Assembly: GCF_014898055.3 (NCBI RefSeq) | Contig: NW_023605305.1 | Span: 116,098,734-116,162,733, forward strand | Origin: Talpa occidentalis | Taxonomy: Eukaryota; Chordata; Mammalia; Eulipotyphla; Talpidae | Direction: 5' to 3' | Length of the DNA stretch: 64,000 nt | Shown: in pieces, positions 1 through 12,458 of the stretch | Layout of the letters: every line of letters starts with the position of its first letter | Position numbering within the stretch: the first letter of the stretch is position 1 | Program-made: the position numbers and the translations under genes | Notes under the pieces: generated by a model | The model's input: only the letters and a program-made list of their open reading frames with translations | Told to the model about the DNA's origin: nothing | Databases searched by the model: none

Positions 1-1085
1 CCTCCTGTGGCTTCCCTCCCCACCCCCGCTGCAGGTGGCAGTGGCGCATCCTCCTGGCCCCGGGGAGACCACGTCCCCTTTGAGGTCGAACCCACTGTGG
101 AGCTCACTGTTGCCAACGACAGGTGGGCTGAGGGGGTGACTTGCATCTCCACCATGTTGCTGGAGTCCGTGTCATTGGGGCAGGGACACCTGTGCTGTCC
201 CGCTGTCTGCCCACCTGGACAGGTGTGCAGGGAGACCCACGCCTCGGCGCAGCCGAGTTCTGGGTTGCAGGTGACTCTGCTTGTCCTGCTGGGCCTGGGC
301 CGGCGCTTTGGGGGCCAGGCCTGCCCCCTCCCAGGCTTCAGGGTCCCAGTGCCCACCATGGGCTGTCCCCTCCCCAAGGCCCTGCTGAGGCCGAGCCTCT
401 GCTGTTTGCTCGTCTAAATGACCACCGGAGTCACGCCCCGCTTCAGGGTGAGGACCGTTTCCGGGTCACAAGGGACCTTGGCACCAGCCCGACAGGACTC
501 GAGAGGCCAGGCCAGGGGGTCCTTGGCCTCACTACATCGAGCACAGCGTGATGGGGGGCAGCAGCCATGCTGCCTCCCGCCTGGCCGTGCCCCGCAGGGG
601 GCACTGTGTGCAGCCTGGCACCCAGGGGGCCTCCAGAGCGGGCTGAGAGCCGAGCGGAGGGGGCGTGTGCGGCGCTGGGGAGCTGGAGCCCAGCTCCCTG
701 CCCCGGGCCTGCCGGGGGGCTGGTGTCCACCTCCGTGGCAGCTCTGGGCAGCACCTCAGCGCAGGGAGGCTGTCGCTCACCCACTGTGCGGACGCGGAAG
801 CCGAGGCTCCGGGGTCAAGGACCTGTCTGTCCCCAGGCCTCCCGCAGGAGAGGCAGAGCGGGGGTCGGCTGACTCGGAAGCCTTCTGGGAGCCCCATGCC
901 GGCACCCCTTTCCCCAGGGGACAGCGAGAGCCGGGGCGGCGCCCTCTCCTCCAAACGGCCCCCTCTGGCCCCGAAAGGTGTGACACGTGCGCTCGCAGTC
1001 ACACGCACCCCAGAAAAAGAGCGAGCAGGGGAAGACCCCGGGCAGGGCGCCCCCGCCAGCGGCCCCCCGCACAGACGCCCCGGCC

Positions 1086-1290
1086 CCGCCGTGATTGGTA
1101 GACTAAACAGCTGCGCGGAGCCGCCGCTCCCGCTCCCGCCCGGCTTTCAAAGCCCAGCCCGGCCGCTATCTCCCCATCAGCCCTCACAGCATTTAGCCAC
1201 TTTCTTCAAACACCCGGCCAGGGCGTGATGGTTAGCGTCAACTCTGGCAGCAAGTCATAACCCATAGGGCCGGGACATCCATCACGCCGG
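1086..1290. promoter_or_regulatory. possible conserved noncoding element
   Basis: Unique sequence with GATTGGTAGACTAAACAGCTG at its left end (CCAAT-type and E-box CAGCTG), a GATA-like TATCTC, and TTCTTCAAACAC. It is less GC-rich than its surroundings. Enhancer status is inference from motif content. Confidence 0.25.
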
Positions 1291-2778
1291 GGGCCCTGGG
1301 GACTTCAAAGGGGCCTGACGGGCGGCCCTGGGGGGGCTCTGCGGGGGCTTTTCCTGGAGCTGGAAGGGCCAGGGCTCCCTCGGCCGGCCAACCCCAACAC
1401 GACTCGATGGCGGGCGTGCTGGTAACCAGGGTGTCCGCTCTGCAGCAGCCGCTGCGGGGAGGGGGTGACGGTCCGGGCCCCGACAGGTTCAGCCCATTTC
1501 ACCCCCACAGCCGTGCTGGGGAGCGCGCGCCCCTCTGCTTCGGCCGCGTCGGGAAAGGCGGCGCAGAGAGGGTAAGCTGCGCGGGCCGCGGCGCCCGGCG
1601 GGCAGTGGCCGTGGGCGCTGGGCGTGGGTAGTGACCACACCTGGCTGCGCCCCCAGCCGCTAGACACAGGGAACCGTGTGGCCACCGTCCGGGTGGTAAA
1701 ACAAAATTCAAAAAAAACTCAAAGTAAAAATTTTGAGTGGTGTTGACCACCACAAAGCCGCTGTCACTCAGAGCGTATAGGGGTTCCCTCACCGTACCCC
1801 AGGTCCTTCCCAAGTGCTGCTGGTCTCATTTGAAAGATGAGGAAACAGGCTGGGTGGCCAGAGGCTTCCCTGAGAAAGCAACAATGAAATGAAGCCAGAG
1901 CTAAGCCAAGAGAAGGTGCTGAGGAACAGCCCCGCAGAGAGCAAGCCCCGGCAAGGCTCTGAGGTGGGGACTCACTGCTGCCCCCACTCATGCATCTGGT
2001 CTGCAGTCACACTATGCACCCAGACACCCACCCGTCCAGGCACCCACCTCTCCACCTGTCCAGCCACCGACCCACCCGTCTACCCACTCACTCCTCTGCC
2101 CAGCCACCGCCTGGAGGTCTGGGTCGACTCCACCCACCCCCGTCCTGAGACGCTGACCGAGCAGGAGCGGGTAAGGGGTTAAGTCCACGGCCCCTCACAG
2201 ACCGCCTGAATTGCACCTTCATGACCGGGATGCAGTTTCTGTGACCTTGGCCCCAGTCAAGTCCATTAACCTCCTGTGGTTCAGGGGCCTGTTTGTGGAA
2301 TGGGGTGATCACCGCACCTGTCCGTAGGCTCATGCTGGAGGACAGGACCGCGCAGGTGGGCGGAGGCGGACGGGGAAGGCGCACGGGGAGGGCACAGCCG
2401 GGCGGGGGCAGCCCAGGTGGGCACCCAGGTAGGCGGAGGCGGACTGGGCAGGCGCGGTCAGCCAGGCGCTCACTGGACTCAGCGAAGGCTGCAAACTGAG
2501 TTCCGGACGATGGCGCTTCTTTGCACTCTCGCGAGTTGCTCATCATTCTGACTGCGCCATGGCAGAGATGATCCCCAAAAGTGCCAGAACCTCTGCTCTG
2601 GACTTTTTAAACCAGGCTAGAGGCTGCAGGACGGGGAGCGGAATCCAGCCTGGCGTGCGGCGACTCCCCCAGCAGGAGCAGGAGGGACCCCCGCCCTCGC
2701 CGGCCCTCCTGGCAGGCGCCCGGGCTCACAGCACTTATCTGCCTGTCCCCGGTCCCGCTCAGTGGGGCCCTCGGCCCG

Positions 2779-2900
2779 TCCAAGGCCTCCCCGTAAATCA
2801 CCCTGGTGATTTATACGGAGACGCCCAGCCCGCTAATCCAGTAAACAGGATAAGCAGGGTCCAGGCGGATTTATGGGCTGCCAGGAGGGCCTTTCACGGG
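2779..2900. promoter_or_regulatory. candidate enhancer with PBX/HOX-like palindrome
   Basis: Holds the inverted repeat TAAATCACC-CT-GGTGATTTA (2794-2813), GCTAATCC (2831), GGATAAGC (GATA type, 2849) and GGATTTATGG. TGATTTAT is a PBX-HOX-like composite site. No SINE or MIR similarity was seen. A role in HAND1 control is inference from position. Confidence 0.4.
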
Positions 2901-5384
2901 GAGACGACGCTGTGACCCTCTCCTGATCCGGCGGAGTGTCCGCGGGCGGGGGTCACGGGCCCGCTGCTGTGGGGCGCTGGGCGGGCCCTCGCCCTCTCTG
3001 GGCTCCAGTGAGCGTGGGGGAAGCGGAAAGAACGGGAAGCGGCCCCGGTGGCCCTTGGGGCGGGGGAGACAGGCCTGAACATGGGGCCAGGTGGCCTGGC
3101 GCTCAGGTCCGGGTGCAGGTGTTCCTGAGCCGGCTCCGGACGGTCGTTCGGGGCCTCTTCCACGGGGGGCAACATGAGAAGAAGGAGCAGAAAGTGCCCA
3201 CACAGCACCTGCCCTTGGCGAGGGCCGTGACCTCAGCTGACCACACGGCATGGCTACTCACTGCCTCCTCCCGCTGAGGGCTTGATGGGGGGGCATATTT
3301 ATTGTGTTTGGGGGACTGGAAGGGACGACCGTGAGTAGCCAAAGGGCTTGGCAGAAGCTAGATGAGGCAGAACAAATGTTCACATAGCCACACAGATGGA
3401 TCTAGAAACCAGGGTGGAAAGAGTTGCAGCAACGACAGCGGGACAGCGGGCCCGGAGACACAGGGCAGGGCCACCTCCCCAGTTCATCAGCAGAGCCGGG
3501 GACAGATGAGGTGTGCTGGCTCCAGTCCAGGAGCGGGCGGTCCCTGTGATGGCCACGCTGGGTCCACTCGCGCCCCGTCCAGCCTCCCCCACACCTCTCT
3601 GGGCAGGTGCCTGGAGCCCCGGTTTCTGTGGTGTCAGACCTGAGACTCCTTTCTCAAATGTGGGGCGGGGGTCACTGTTGGCCGAACAGGGGTCTAGCCC
3701 CTGCCTGCCCTCCCCACCCCAGGGGACGCTTGGCGGGGACAGGGAGGCTGGGGTCCCGCCCCGCCCCGCAGAGCCAGCACCCGTGATGCTATCACGCGGA
3801 GCTGACTCACCTGGCGACATCTCCGCCTGCAGGTGGGGCACCTTGGACGCCATGGCCTCCAGGCAGACACTCATGAGCCTTCCCAGGGCTGCAGCAGGGG
3901 CCTCCACTCACCCAGGGCCCAGAAGAGACGCCATCGCAGTGACAGGGCTGGGGGGGGGGCCGCACGAATGGAGGGAACACCCAGCGGCCCCTAAAAGAAC
4001 ATCTGGATGCTTGTGGAAGGGACGGGCACAGAGGGCCGAGCCCGACCTGCCCTGGCTGGTTCCCCGCAAGCAGGACGGTGTGGCCGCTGGGCGGGGCCAG
4101 CCTCAGGGCAGGGCGCAGGGCAGCAGGGGCTTGGCAGCCCGGGGTGGCAAGCAGGGGCTCTGTGGGCGGAAACAGCACGACCTCTGCAGCCAGACAGCTG
4201 CTGTCAAACGCCTCTTTCCGCACCAGCAACCCAAACGCCAGTCTCCCTGTGACTCAGTTTCCTCTTCTGTAAAACAGTGACAGTAACAAGGGCCGGGGTG
4301 AGGGTTTAGTCCAAGCGTATGAAGTCCAGGCCCTGTCCTGTGGCGGGGGCGGGGGGCGGGGTTGACACTATGAATCACACGCTGGTGGGCCCGTGGATCT
4401 GCCCGGGGACCCAGGCCCCTCACGGCGGGCAGGCGTGGGCCGGAGCTCACACCCACGCCTGAGCCGTTATGTCCTGTGGGCGCCCGTGACCAGCCTGCTG
4501 TACTCTCCACCCCCGCCCCCACGGATGAGCTACCCACAGCTGCATTGTACCCCAGGGCCACTTCCGGCCCAAAGTGAATAAGTGGTTTTCAGGCACAACG
4601 GGGCGGGGCGGGGGGGGGGGCTAACAGATTTTGACTTATGGGGATGAAGGAACCAACCAGCCCGCAGAAAAGATGTGGCCAAGAGACATGGAGCAGAAAG
4701 AGCACCAGGCGGGGAGTCGGGAGGCCCTGGGTGCAGCCACAGCGCCATCTGATCCGCTGGGAGATGTGGGTTTCTCTTCCGCCCTCCAGTGCCTCAGTTT
4801 CCCCTTACGGAGAGCAGGGCTGTTGGGCCAGGTGACTGTCAGCGGCCGCTTCCTATGGGAATAATCATATTCCCATAACCCCCCCCCATAAAGCCTCTGG
4901 GGCTGTTCTGCCTCCAGGTAGCTGCTGAACGGAACTGGCCTCTGACCCCACAGGGGTTTTCTGCTCAGGGCCCGAGTAATCCTCTTGGCCGGGGGTCTGA
5001 AATCTCGCCTGGCTCCCCACAGCATCCAGGCCTGGTTTATCCGAGGCAGGGGTTAGGTCTCCGGAGGGCAGAGTGGCCCTGGGGGGCTCAGAGGACGTCA
5101 TGCTGGTCCCCAGGATGGGGAGAGGGAACGCTGTGCCGCCTCGCCCCCCCTCCCTGTCCCCTGCCCCAGGGAGGTGAGCCCCGCCTCTAATCCCCTTTGA
5201 GAGCCCAACCCCCCCGGCATTTCCTATCACTTGTACAGCTTGATAGGCAGAATCATCACGTTGACCTGGGACTTACTTGCTCACTCTTAATCTTTTTTTT
5301 CTGGCTTAGTTCTTTGTGTTTTTATTTTGAATTACTCGGATTTAAATTTTTTTTCCTAGAGCAAGTCTTGTCATTTTAATTTCG

Positions 5385-5645
5385 TTCTTTTTTTTAAAGA
5401 TCTATTTGTATTTACTTATGCATACAAGAACTGAGGCGCAGGCCAGAGGTGCGGGGTGGGTGGGTGAGAGGATTCACCAGAGACAGAGTGGGGAGCAAAA
5501 CAAGTGGATTGACTGAAATCCACTGCTGAGGGGAGCAGCGGGGAGACGGGAGAGGTCTGCTGTGCCATGCGGGTCACTCCCTGGCTGGGCATGCCTATAG
5601 CTGGGTATTGCTGAGACTTAACCCCTTGCGCCACCAGGGAGGCCC
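5385..5645 (-). repeat. tRNA-derived SINE, older subfamily
   Basis: On the minus strand it begins GGGCCTCCCTGGTGGCGCAA, runs through a CAGACCTCTCCCGTC block, and ends in AAATA/TTTAAA-rich tail. Imperfect target duplication TTAATTTCG / TTAATTTTG lies at its two sides (5376 and 5646). Confidence 0.9.
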
Positions 5646-8600
5646 TTAATTTTGATCTTTTGAGGTCGCCTACTTAACATGTAAATCTTTCTTCTGTTAA
5701 GCTTTCAGAAAATCAAACAAAACAGGGTGTAACAAGATGCTAATAGCCCCCCCCCCCTTCTGGGGTAACTGCTGTTGCTTTTTCTGTATTTACACAGACA
5801 ATCAGATGCATCCCTGTATTTTTTCTTTTCCCTTTTAATAAAGCCAGGAACATTCCATATCTTTTGTTTCAAAAAAATGTTGCATTTTAAACAAAACGAG
5901 CCCCTCCTAGATCCCTGCGCCTCTTCTCTGTCCTCAGCCTGTCTCTGGAGGGCGAGGCTGCAAAGCTCAGGCCGCTTGCAGATGAGGGTCCCGAGAAAAT
6001 GCCCCCCAGGCGCTTCAACAGTCAGGACCAGCCCAAAGCTGGGCTCCTCGCGGAAGGGCCTCCAGGGGCCCACCCCAAGTGACCCAAGTCCCTTCCCGAG
6101 GCCCCAGGCCAGGGCGGGCGTCTGGGGAGGACAGCGACCCAGAAAGCCCCTGAAGGAAGAGAAAGTAGACGCTGGGTCTGGCCAGTCCCCCACGCACTGT
6201 TGCCTCAGGGAGGCCTGGCCGCCCCCTCCGGGCCCAGCTCACCGTGAGCCGGAGCCATGTCCTAACCAGAGGATCTCGAAAGGTGCTCCTTGGGGCTCCA
6301 GGGCGCCCCACAAATTACTGCTCCTCAAAAGTGAACACAAGGCACGTGTTCAGCTGTGCAAGGGCAGAGCGGGTTGAGCAGAGGGCGTGGGAAGGAGCCT
6401 CGCGCCCGCCAGTCTGGGGCGGCCTGCAAGGCGGGAGCCTCCCCTCACCCGCCTGCTCTACCCCTCACCCGCCTGCTCAAGAAAATGGCCTTGGGAGCCG
6501 CCCTGGCTGTCCCGCACACTGGGAGGCAGCGTGAGCCACGAGACCAGTCCTGTGCGCGGCGCTCACCCGGAGGGCAGGTCCACCAGGCGGGACTTGCCCC
6601 CCAGCTAGGGGGATCCAGGCGAGCCACGCGGCCTGGGCTGGGGACTCCGAGAGCCTCCGCCCGGGACAGGCCTGGCGCTGCGGCGGGCAGCGGGACCCGG
6701 CGCTGCGGACGGTGCTTCTGGAAGGAGGGAGTAGCTCAGGACTTGGGGCCCTTGGGCCCTTATCTGTCTTTTCATTTTGCAAACAGGGAACACAAACTTA
6801 AGTATTCTTGCAATACGTTTAAATAAACTTGGGCCCCTAGACGGGAAGGACAGAAGGAAATGAGTGGGTGTCACCCCAGGCCCTCCGGAGCAAGCTGCTC
6901 TTGCCAAAGCCCAGAGCGTCTCCTTCGCAAACCTTCACATTCAACAGACCTGCACCCTGGCTGCCTGGGGGGCACGAGCTGGCCTCCCCGCGGGCTCAGC
7001 AGTCAGCCCAGCCGCCCCTCAGCTACTGAGTCCCTGCTCAGCAGGCGGAGGAGCAAGCCACCCCCAGGCTCGTCCCCCCAGACTGGAGACCTGCCCAGAC
7101 TTGGGGTCTCTTCCTTTGTAAGGACCCCGCTTATGGCAGAGCCCCGAGCCCCAGCAGGGAGTCAGACTGCCCTGTCGCCTGCTGCGGGGCCCAGGCTGAG
7201 GAGGGGGCTGCTGTCCTCGGCCCCCGCGGACGCCCATGACGCGTCCCGGAGCCCACACTTGCTGAAAGGAAGCCTTGTCAACATGGGAGCAGATCAAGGG
7301 GGCCGGGGGTGCTGAAACCTCCCGCCGGGCCGCGTCTGAGCAGATAGGGGCCTCGGCCGGGCCCCCACCCCTCCTTGGAGGCTCTCCACTCGAATTCCGA
7401 GGGGCTTTGGAATCACTAGACTGTCTCCCGCTCCCAGGAAACCCCAGGCTTTGGTGGAGCCAGGCGGAGAGCCATCCATCATCCTTATCTCTGGGCTCTG
7501 GCGGCCCCAGGTCCCTGGCCTGGATGGGCCGGGGGGCCGGGAGGGGCGGGAGGGGGCTGGGGGCCTCAATAACAAGAAAAGCAGCTGTGCCCCGGGGGAC
7601 TTCAAAGTGCCCAGAGCTGAAATTTATGGGTGCAGTTGTTCATGTGAGGGTAGAGGGCCCTTTAGCCCCCAGCATTCAGGAGCACCCTGGGGCTGCCGGG
7701 CTGCACCAGCTGCGCCCACCTCAAGGCAACCCGCTCTCGGGCACTGAGGGGGCACCCGCTGGGTGCTGAGGGCTCCTGGGGGTGTAGGGCTGCTGGAGTT
7801 CAGTGAAGATGCTCCCCCTCAGTGGGCAGGTGTGAGCGCCCCTAACTCAGGGACTGGGGCCAAGGAGTGGGGCACACTGGGGCCTCACGGCACTTGGGGG
7901 GTCTCAGCTTCCTTAGCTGTGCACCAGCCTGAGTAGGCACACATCTGCCAGCAGGACCCCAGGTCAGCCCTCATCCACGCCGCAGAGGGCAGCTGGCCTT
8001 GGACCACGACTCTGCATGGGCTCAGGAGGGCCCTGTGCTCAGCAACGCCTCAACCCCTAGAACCCCAAGGCTAAGGGCCCACACCCCAGGGCAGGGCTCA
8101 CACCTCCGGGCTGCCGAAGAGGGCCTGGCTTCGTTGGGGCAAACCTGCCTTCCTGGAGGTCCTGCGGGGGCCCCGCTCTGTCTCTGGACCTGACCCAGAC
8201 ACCCCAACCATAAGACAGGGGTGCTGACAGTCCCATCAGGGAGCATTGCAGTGCGGGGTGCAGCCGGGAGAAAGACAGTGAAGCGCTCGGCTCCTTGGTC
8301 CCTCAAAGTCTTAGCTAAGCGTTCACCAGTAGCAGCAGATGCTGGAAATCAGGGCAGGGGTGGGGGAGAGGCGAGGAAGGCGGCTCCTGTGCTGCCCCCC
8401 TGGGTGGAAGCCATGCCCAGCACCAGGCAGAACTGAAGGCTCAGGGGAGCAGGCAAGGCCCCGACACAGGCAGACCCCCAAGGTCATGGATTGGGTGCTG
8501 GGCTTCAGAGTGGGTGAGCCCTTTCCTTCCCTCTGGCCAGGCTGCAGCCTCCTGCGGACAGTGCTGTGGGACTGGATGGTGTCCAGCCCCAAGGCCCAGA

Positions 8601-9364
8601 GGCTCCGAGGCAGCCCTGTTTGGAGGTGTTCCCAGAGGCAACTGAGTCAAAGCGAGGTTGTCCGGGCCCTGGCTCCACACGAGAAGGGGCCCTGGGCAGG
8701 TGCCCGGGAGAGCAATGTGGAGACCAGGAGGAGACCCCCGACCTTGGCCGCCAGCCTCCCTGGCAGTGGGAGGCCACGGGGCTTCCTCAGAGTCACCCCG
8801 GGCAGTGTGGAGCCCCAGGTTCCCCCCCACACACCTTGCCCCACGGCAGGAAGGGTGTCAGGTTACTGGGTCCCTCTCCAGGACCCTGGGTCTGGGCACG
8901 TCTGAGCCCCAAGCCCAGGCCTCTGGGCCGAGCGCTCACCTGGCTGTGGCTCCGTGGGAGGTGAACCCTGTTCCGGGTGCTTTCTTACGGGAGCCGGACT
9001 TGCCTGCTGGGGCTGGGGTGGTGGCGGTCTCCGGCGCGACCCTCAGGCTCCAGGCGCCTGCCAGGCTCGGCTTTGTCAGAGCTCAGGGAAGGACCGGCCA
9101 GCTGTGTCCACTTCTCCTCTCGCTGCCTCTTTCTCCCCCTTCCTCCCCGCTTCCCTCCTCTGGGACTGTGCTCTGCCAACCCCCTCCCACCCAGAGGGGT
9201 CCCCTTCCCCCCACCCCGGGCCACCCTCACCTGGTGGCCCTCAGCCCAGGCCAGACTCCAGGTTGCCGTGACGACGGGCAGGGGAGTCGAAACTCACTAC
9301 TGGGGAGCAGAGAAGTTGTCCAGAACCTGCCTCTCCGCCCCCTCCAGGGCGCCTTGCCGCATCC
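5646..9364. other. gene-free stretch
   Basis: AT-richer DNA at 5646-5900 (possible old LINE piece) is followed by GC-rich unique sequence. No gene, RNA or recent repeat was recognised. A small AT-rich island at 7610-7650 is the only visible change of texture. Confidence 0.5.
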
Positions 9365-9540
9365 CGGCCTGGGCACATTATTATATTTTGCTTTAATTGC
9401 ATTAAAGCAAATGACCATGTCCCCCTGTGGCTTCGATCAGGTCGGGGATCTGATAATCCACCCTGGCACAGTCTAGACGCGAGTCACTTTGAAGGCGTGT
9501 TCAGCAGGATGAGAACAAACAATTTTCCCAAAGTGGTCGC
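9365..9540. promoter_or_regulatory. candidate enhancer with 11-bp-arm palindrome
   Basis: AT-rich unique island in GC-rich DNA. It contains the perfect inverted repeat TTTGCTTTAAT-TGC-ATTAAAGCAAA (9387-9411), which pairs two TAAT homeodomain cores. It also has TGATAATCC (GATA type), CACTTTGAAGG (TCF/LEF-like) and AACAAACAATTTT (FOX/SOX-like). Motif density suggests a developmental enhancer of HAND1; function is inferred. Confidence 0.45.
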
Positions 9541-11559
9541 GTCAGGCAAACAAGCCGCGGCTCATCTCTCGGGGAGGGGGTGTGCCTGGCTCCGGCAACA
9601 GGGCACCGGCCCCAGGGCGCCCAGGCCGCAGGCTGTGACACGGATGCCTGGGCCTCTGTGGCCCCAGGGCCAGGTGACTCCCCCAGGTAGCGAGCGGGTC
9701 TTCCATGGAGGCGGCTGGGCAGAGCGGGAGGTGGGGTGCAGGAAAGGTGGGGTTCATCCAGAGCCCTGCGCCAGCTGGGTCATGTCCTCCCTGGTCGTTC
9801 TCTGCAGTTCCTCAGTCCTTTCGGCTCCTGGCCCGGAAGCCCCTCTATCCTGTGCTGACCCCCCTCGGTCAAGGATGGCCCTGGGGCTGGGGGGCACGAG
9901 GCTTTCCTGCCCACCTCTGCTTTCATCGCTTTGTCCCACAGTCGCTGGCAAACCAGCCGCCTCCCACCAGGGCCACCTCCTGCCTGGCCCCGAGGGCAGC
10001 ACGTGTACACGCGTGTGCCTGTGGCTGGGAAGCCCCACTCGGCGGCTGGCCCTGCAGCCTGGGCCCTCCCTTGGGGATTCCTCCTCCCCCCAAGCTCCCC
10101 AGGGGCTGGGGTCCTCTGTTCCCCCTCATCTCCCAAACCTGGATTCTCCACTTAGGGAAATGGCCCCACAAGCGATCGCCACGGAGACAAGGACCCGCCT
10201 TTGGGTCGCACTGGCAGACTGTGGGGAAGAGCAAGAAGCCAGGAAGACAGCCAGGCCCAAGAGCAGCCCCAGGTCACCTGGCCACGGGGTCACCCAGGGG
10301 CAGGCCGGGCCTTCCACTCGAGGACTATGCAGCCCCCGTTTCCTGGAAGGGGGGACGACGGCAGGGGTGCATCCATGCTCCTGTCTGAGGGAGAAGCGGG
10401 GCCCAGCGTGGGCAACACTGACCTCCGGCCGCCCGCAGGCAGGGGAGTGTGGAGAGGAGCTCCGCTGGGCCAGGGAGGCGGAGCCCGCAAGGGAGCTGGG
10501 GTGTCCGAGGTGCAGACTCGGGAGGCGCAGGTCCTCATCAGGGAGGCTGCCTTGAGGGCAGGTGGCAGGACGAGGGGGCACGGGAGCTGGAGCGTGTCCC
10601 CCGCTGCCCAGCGCCGGGACACAGGGAAGGACCACAGAACAGAGGGGTGCTGCTGAGCCCCGACCGGAGGTGCTTCCTGGGGAAGCCCCAGCAACTTTTC
10701 CACTGCCCGCTAGGGGGTGGGCTCCAATGCGCTCCCGCCTGACAGGTGAGGAAACTGAGGCACGAAGGGGCTGAGTCCACCTGCTGCACTGCCCGCTGGG
10801 ACAGGCTCCGAGGCCCGCGGCGCTGGGCAGCTTGCGGTGGTGTGAGCATCGCGGCCGCCGGGCCCGTGGGGTGGCAGGACGGCTGGCCCAGGGTCACACT
10901 GGCGGAGCCCGGGCCCAGAGCCAGGCTGTGAGGCTCCCCCGCGCCCTCTTCTCACAGCCTGAAGCTCGGGCCACCAGATTCCGGGCTGGGGAGGGCGCCC
11001 CTGCATCTGGGTGGGGGCAAGTGTGGGCCCTGGGAGCACAGGAGGCAGCCTGCGAGCCCGGCCGCCGCGCCCTCGAGGTCCTGGGCAACCTCAGGCGAAT
11101 GTCGGCCATATGGCTCTGATTCATTTACACTTAAATCTTCAAATGCTGCATTTTAAGAGCTGTTACCAGCAAAGCCTCAGAACCTGTTAAATAAGGTCCA
11201 GCTGCCCCGGCCCTCCGCCTGCCCTGCCCCTGGCCAGCTCCCGCCTTCTCTGGGGCTCCCACCAGCTCCAGCTGCTAAAAAGGAAGCCCAGACTTGGGAA
11301 GGGGCAGTGGCCAGGGCCACTCTGAGGCTGCGGCCACCTTGCGGGGTCCCCAGTGGGAGCCAGGGAAGGTGGGGGGTGCAGGGGCCGGGGGAGTGCACGT
11401 GCCAGCCACGCAGCAGGGAGCCCACAAGAAGCCCTCCGTGCAGGGCAGGCCTCGGTGCTGGGAGAGGAAAGCAAGACAAGCTGCAGGTGCATCCAGCTTG
11501 TCGAAAGCTGGCATCCTGGTGCCAGCTTCACGAAATATCAAATCACGGAAGCCAGGCCA
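9541..11559. other. gene-free stretch with MIR and small conserved-looking island
   Basis: GC-rich. A MIR fragment is likely at 10735-10935 (-), from GAGGAAACTGAGGCACGAAG. An AT-rich unique island at 11095-11195 is listed separately. Confidence 0.5.
11095..11195. promoter_or_regulatory. possible conserved noncoding element
   Basis: AT-rich island with the palindromic E-box GCCATATGGC, TGATTCATTTACACTTAAA, TTAAGAGCTG and GTTAAATAAGG. The CACTTAA core is NKX2-like. It sits between GC-rich blocks. Enhancer status is inferred. Confidence 0.3.
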
Positions 11560-11990
11560 TGGCCCATGCCACTCCTCTGCTCAGAACCTCCCCACTGAGA
11601 GTAGAAGCCCAAGTTGGCCCACAGCTGTAAGTCCCACCACGCGCCCCGCCCCCTCACCCGACCCGCTCTCCCTATTTCTCCCTGGTCCTCACTGCTGACC
11701 CCTCAGCCTAGAGCCTCCACCCATCCCCGCTCACCTCCCTGAGGTCTTTACTCCTGTTGGGAGAACTCTCTGACTCCCCTTTGTAAAGCCGCAACCACCT
11801 CCCCCATCTCTCCAGACCCGGGGCCGCCCCATCGCCCGTCATAACCAGCCGACTGACTCGCATATTTATTTCCCGTCTCTCCCCACTGCAAGGTGCAGAG
11901 CACAGGTTCTGTCGGGTTCCCCAGTCTCTGTCCGGAACCCGAGCAGCAGGCCAGCACACGGTGATGCCGGTGTCGGGTGCATGAAAGGAG
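11560..11990 (+). repeat. L2 LINE 3' end fragment
   Basis: The order of motifs matches the L2 3' region: CCACTCCTCTGCTCAGAACC, then TCCCCACTGCAAGGTGCAGAG, then a C-rich stretch and CAGGCCAGCACACGGTG. It is well diverged, as expected for this old family. Confidence 0.5.
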
Positions 11991-12129
11991 TTGAGGGAAG
12001 CTTGGGCCTGGGGTCTTCCAGTCAGGGGAGGGTGGAGGGAGGTAGAGGGAGCGAGACTGGTGGACCCTGTAGAAGAGGAAGGACAACCGTGTGCACTGCC
12101 TCGCCATCTCCTCTTCACCTGTGAAAGTC

Positions 12130-12216
12130 AAGCTGTGCCCTTTGACCTAGTACTTTCACTTTCCAGAATTTGTACGAATGAAATGAACTTCCCTTTTTTT
12201 GGTGAAAATTTAGCCC
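12130..12216 (+). repeat. old L1 3' fragment (possible)
   Basis: CTTTGACCTAGTACTTTCACTTTCCAGAATTTGTAC resembles the GACCCAGCAATTCCACTTCT region of old L1 3'UTRs. Only a short piece is visible. Confidence 0.35.
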
Positions 12217-12220
12217 CAAT

Positions 12221-12458
12221 GGGGCCTCCCCTGGTGGCGCAGCAGTTGAGCGCTGGGCTGCGAAGCCGCCGGGCCGCCGGGCGAGGGTCCCGCATGGCGC
12301 GCAGACCTCTCCTGCCGCGCCCGCTGCTCCCCTCAGCAGTGTCCTTCGGTCCTTCTGCCTGCTCTGCTCCCCGCTCTGGCTCTGGTGAATTCTCTCACCC
12401 TCCCGCGCTTCTGACTGTACCCAGTGCTTGCATAAATAAATAGATAAAATAAATCTTT
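12221..12458 (+). repeat. tRNA-derived SINE, young subfamily, B box deleted
   Basis: Starts GGGGCCTCCCCTGGTGGCGC, an A-box-like head. The part that should hold the B box (GGTTCGATCC) is missing; sequence jumps from GCGAAGCCGCC to GGGTCCCGCATGG. The body and AATAAATAGATAAAATAAAT tail are intact. It abuts an inverted copy at 12459. Confidence 0.9.

Larger units (their letters stand above)
1..5375. other. gene-free region, left end
   Basis: GC-rich DNA with no supported gene; the long open frames are on all strands and show no family. Unique, less GC-rich islands at 1086-1290 and 2779-2900 look like conserved noncoding elements. Old MIR fragments are likely at 1815-1900 (-), 2236-2300 (+), 4215-4300 (+) and 4700-4815 (+). 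Confidence 0.55.

Noticed and set aside
11103..11112. CArG box at GCCATATGGC
   Set aside because: Only four A/T bases lie between CC and GG; it is better read as a palindromic CATATG E-box.
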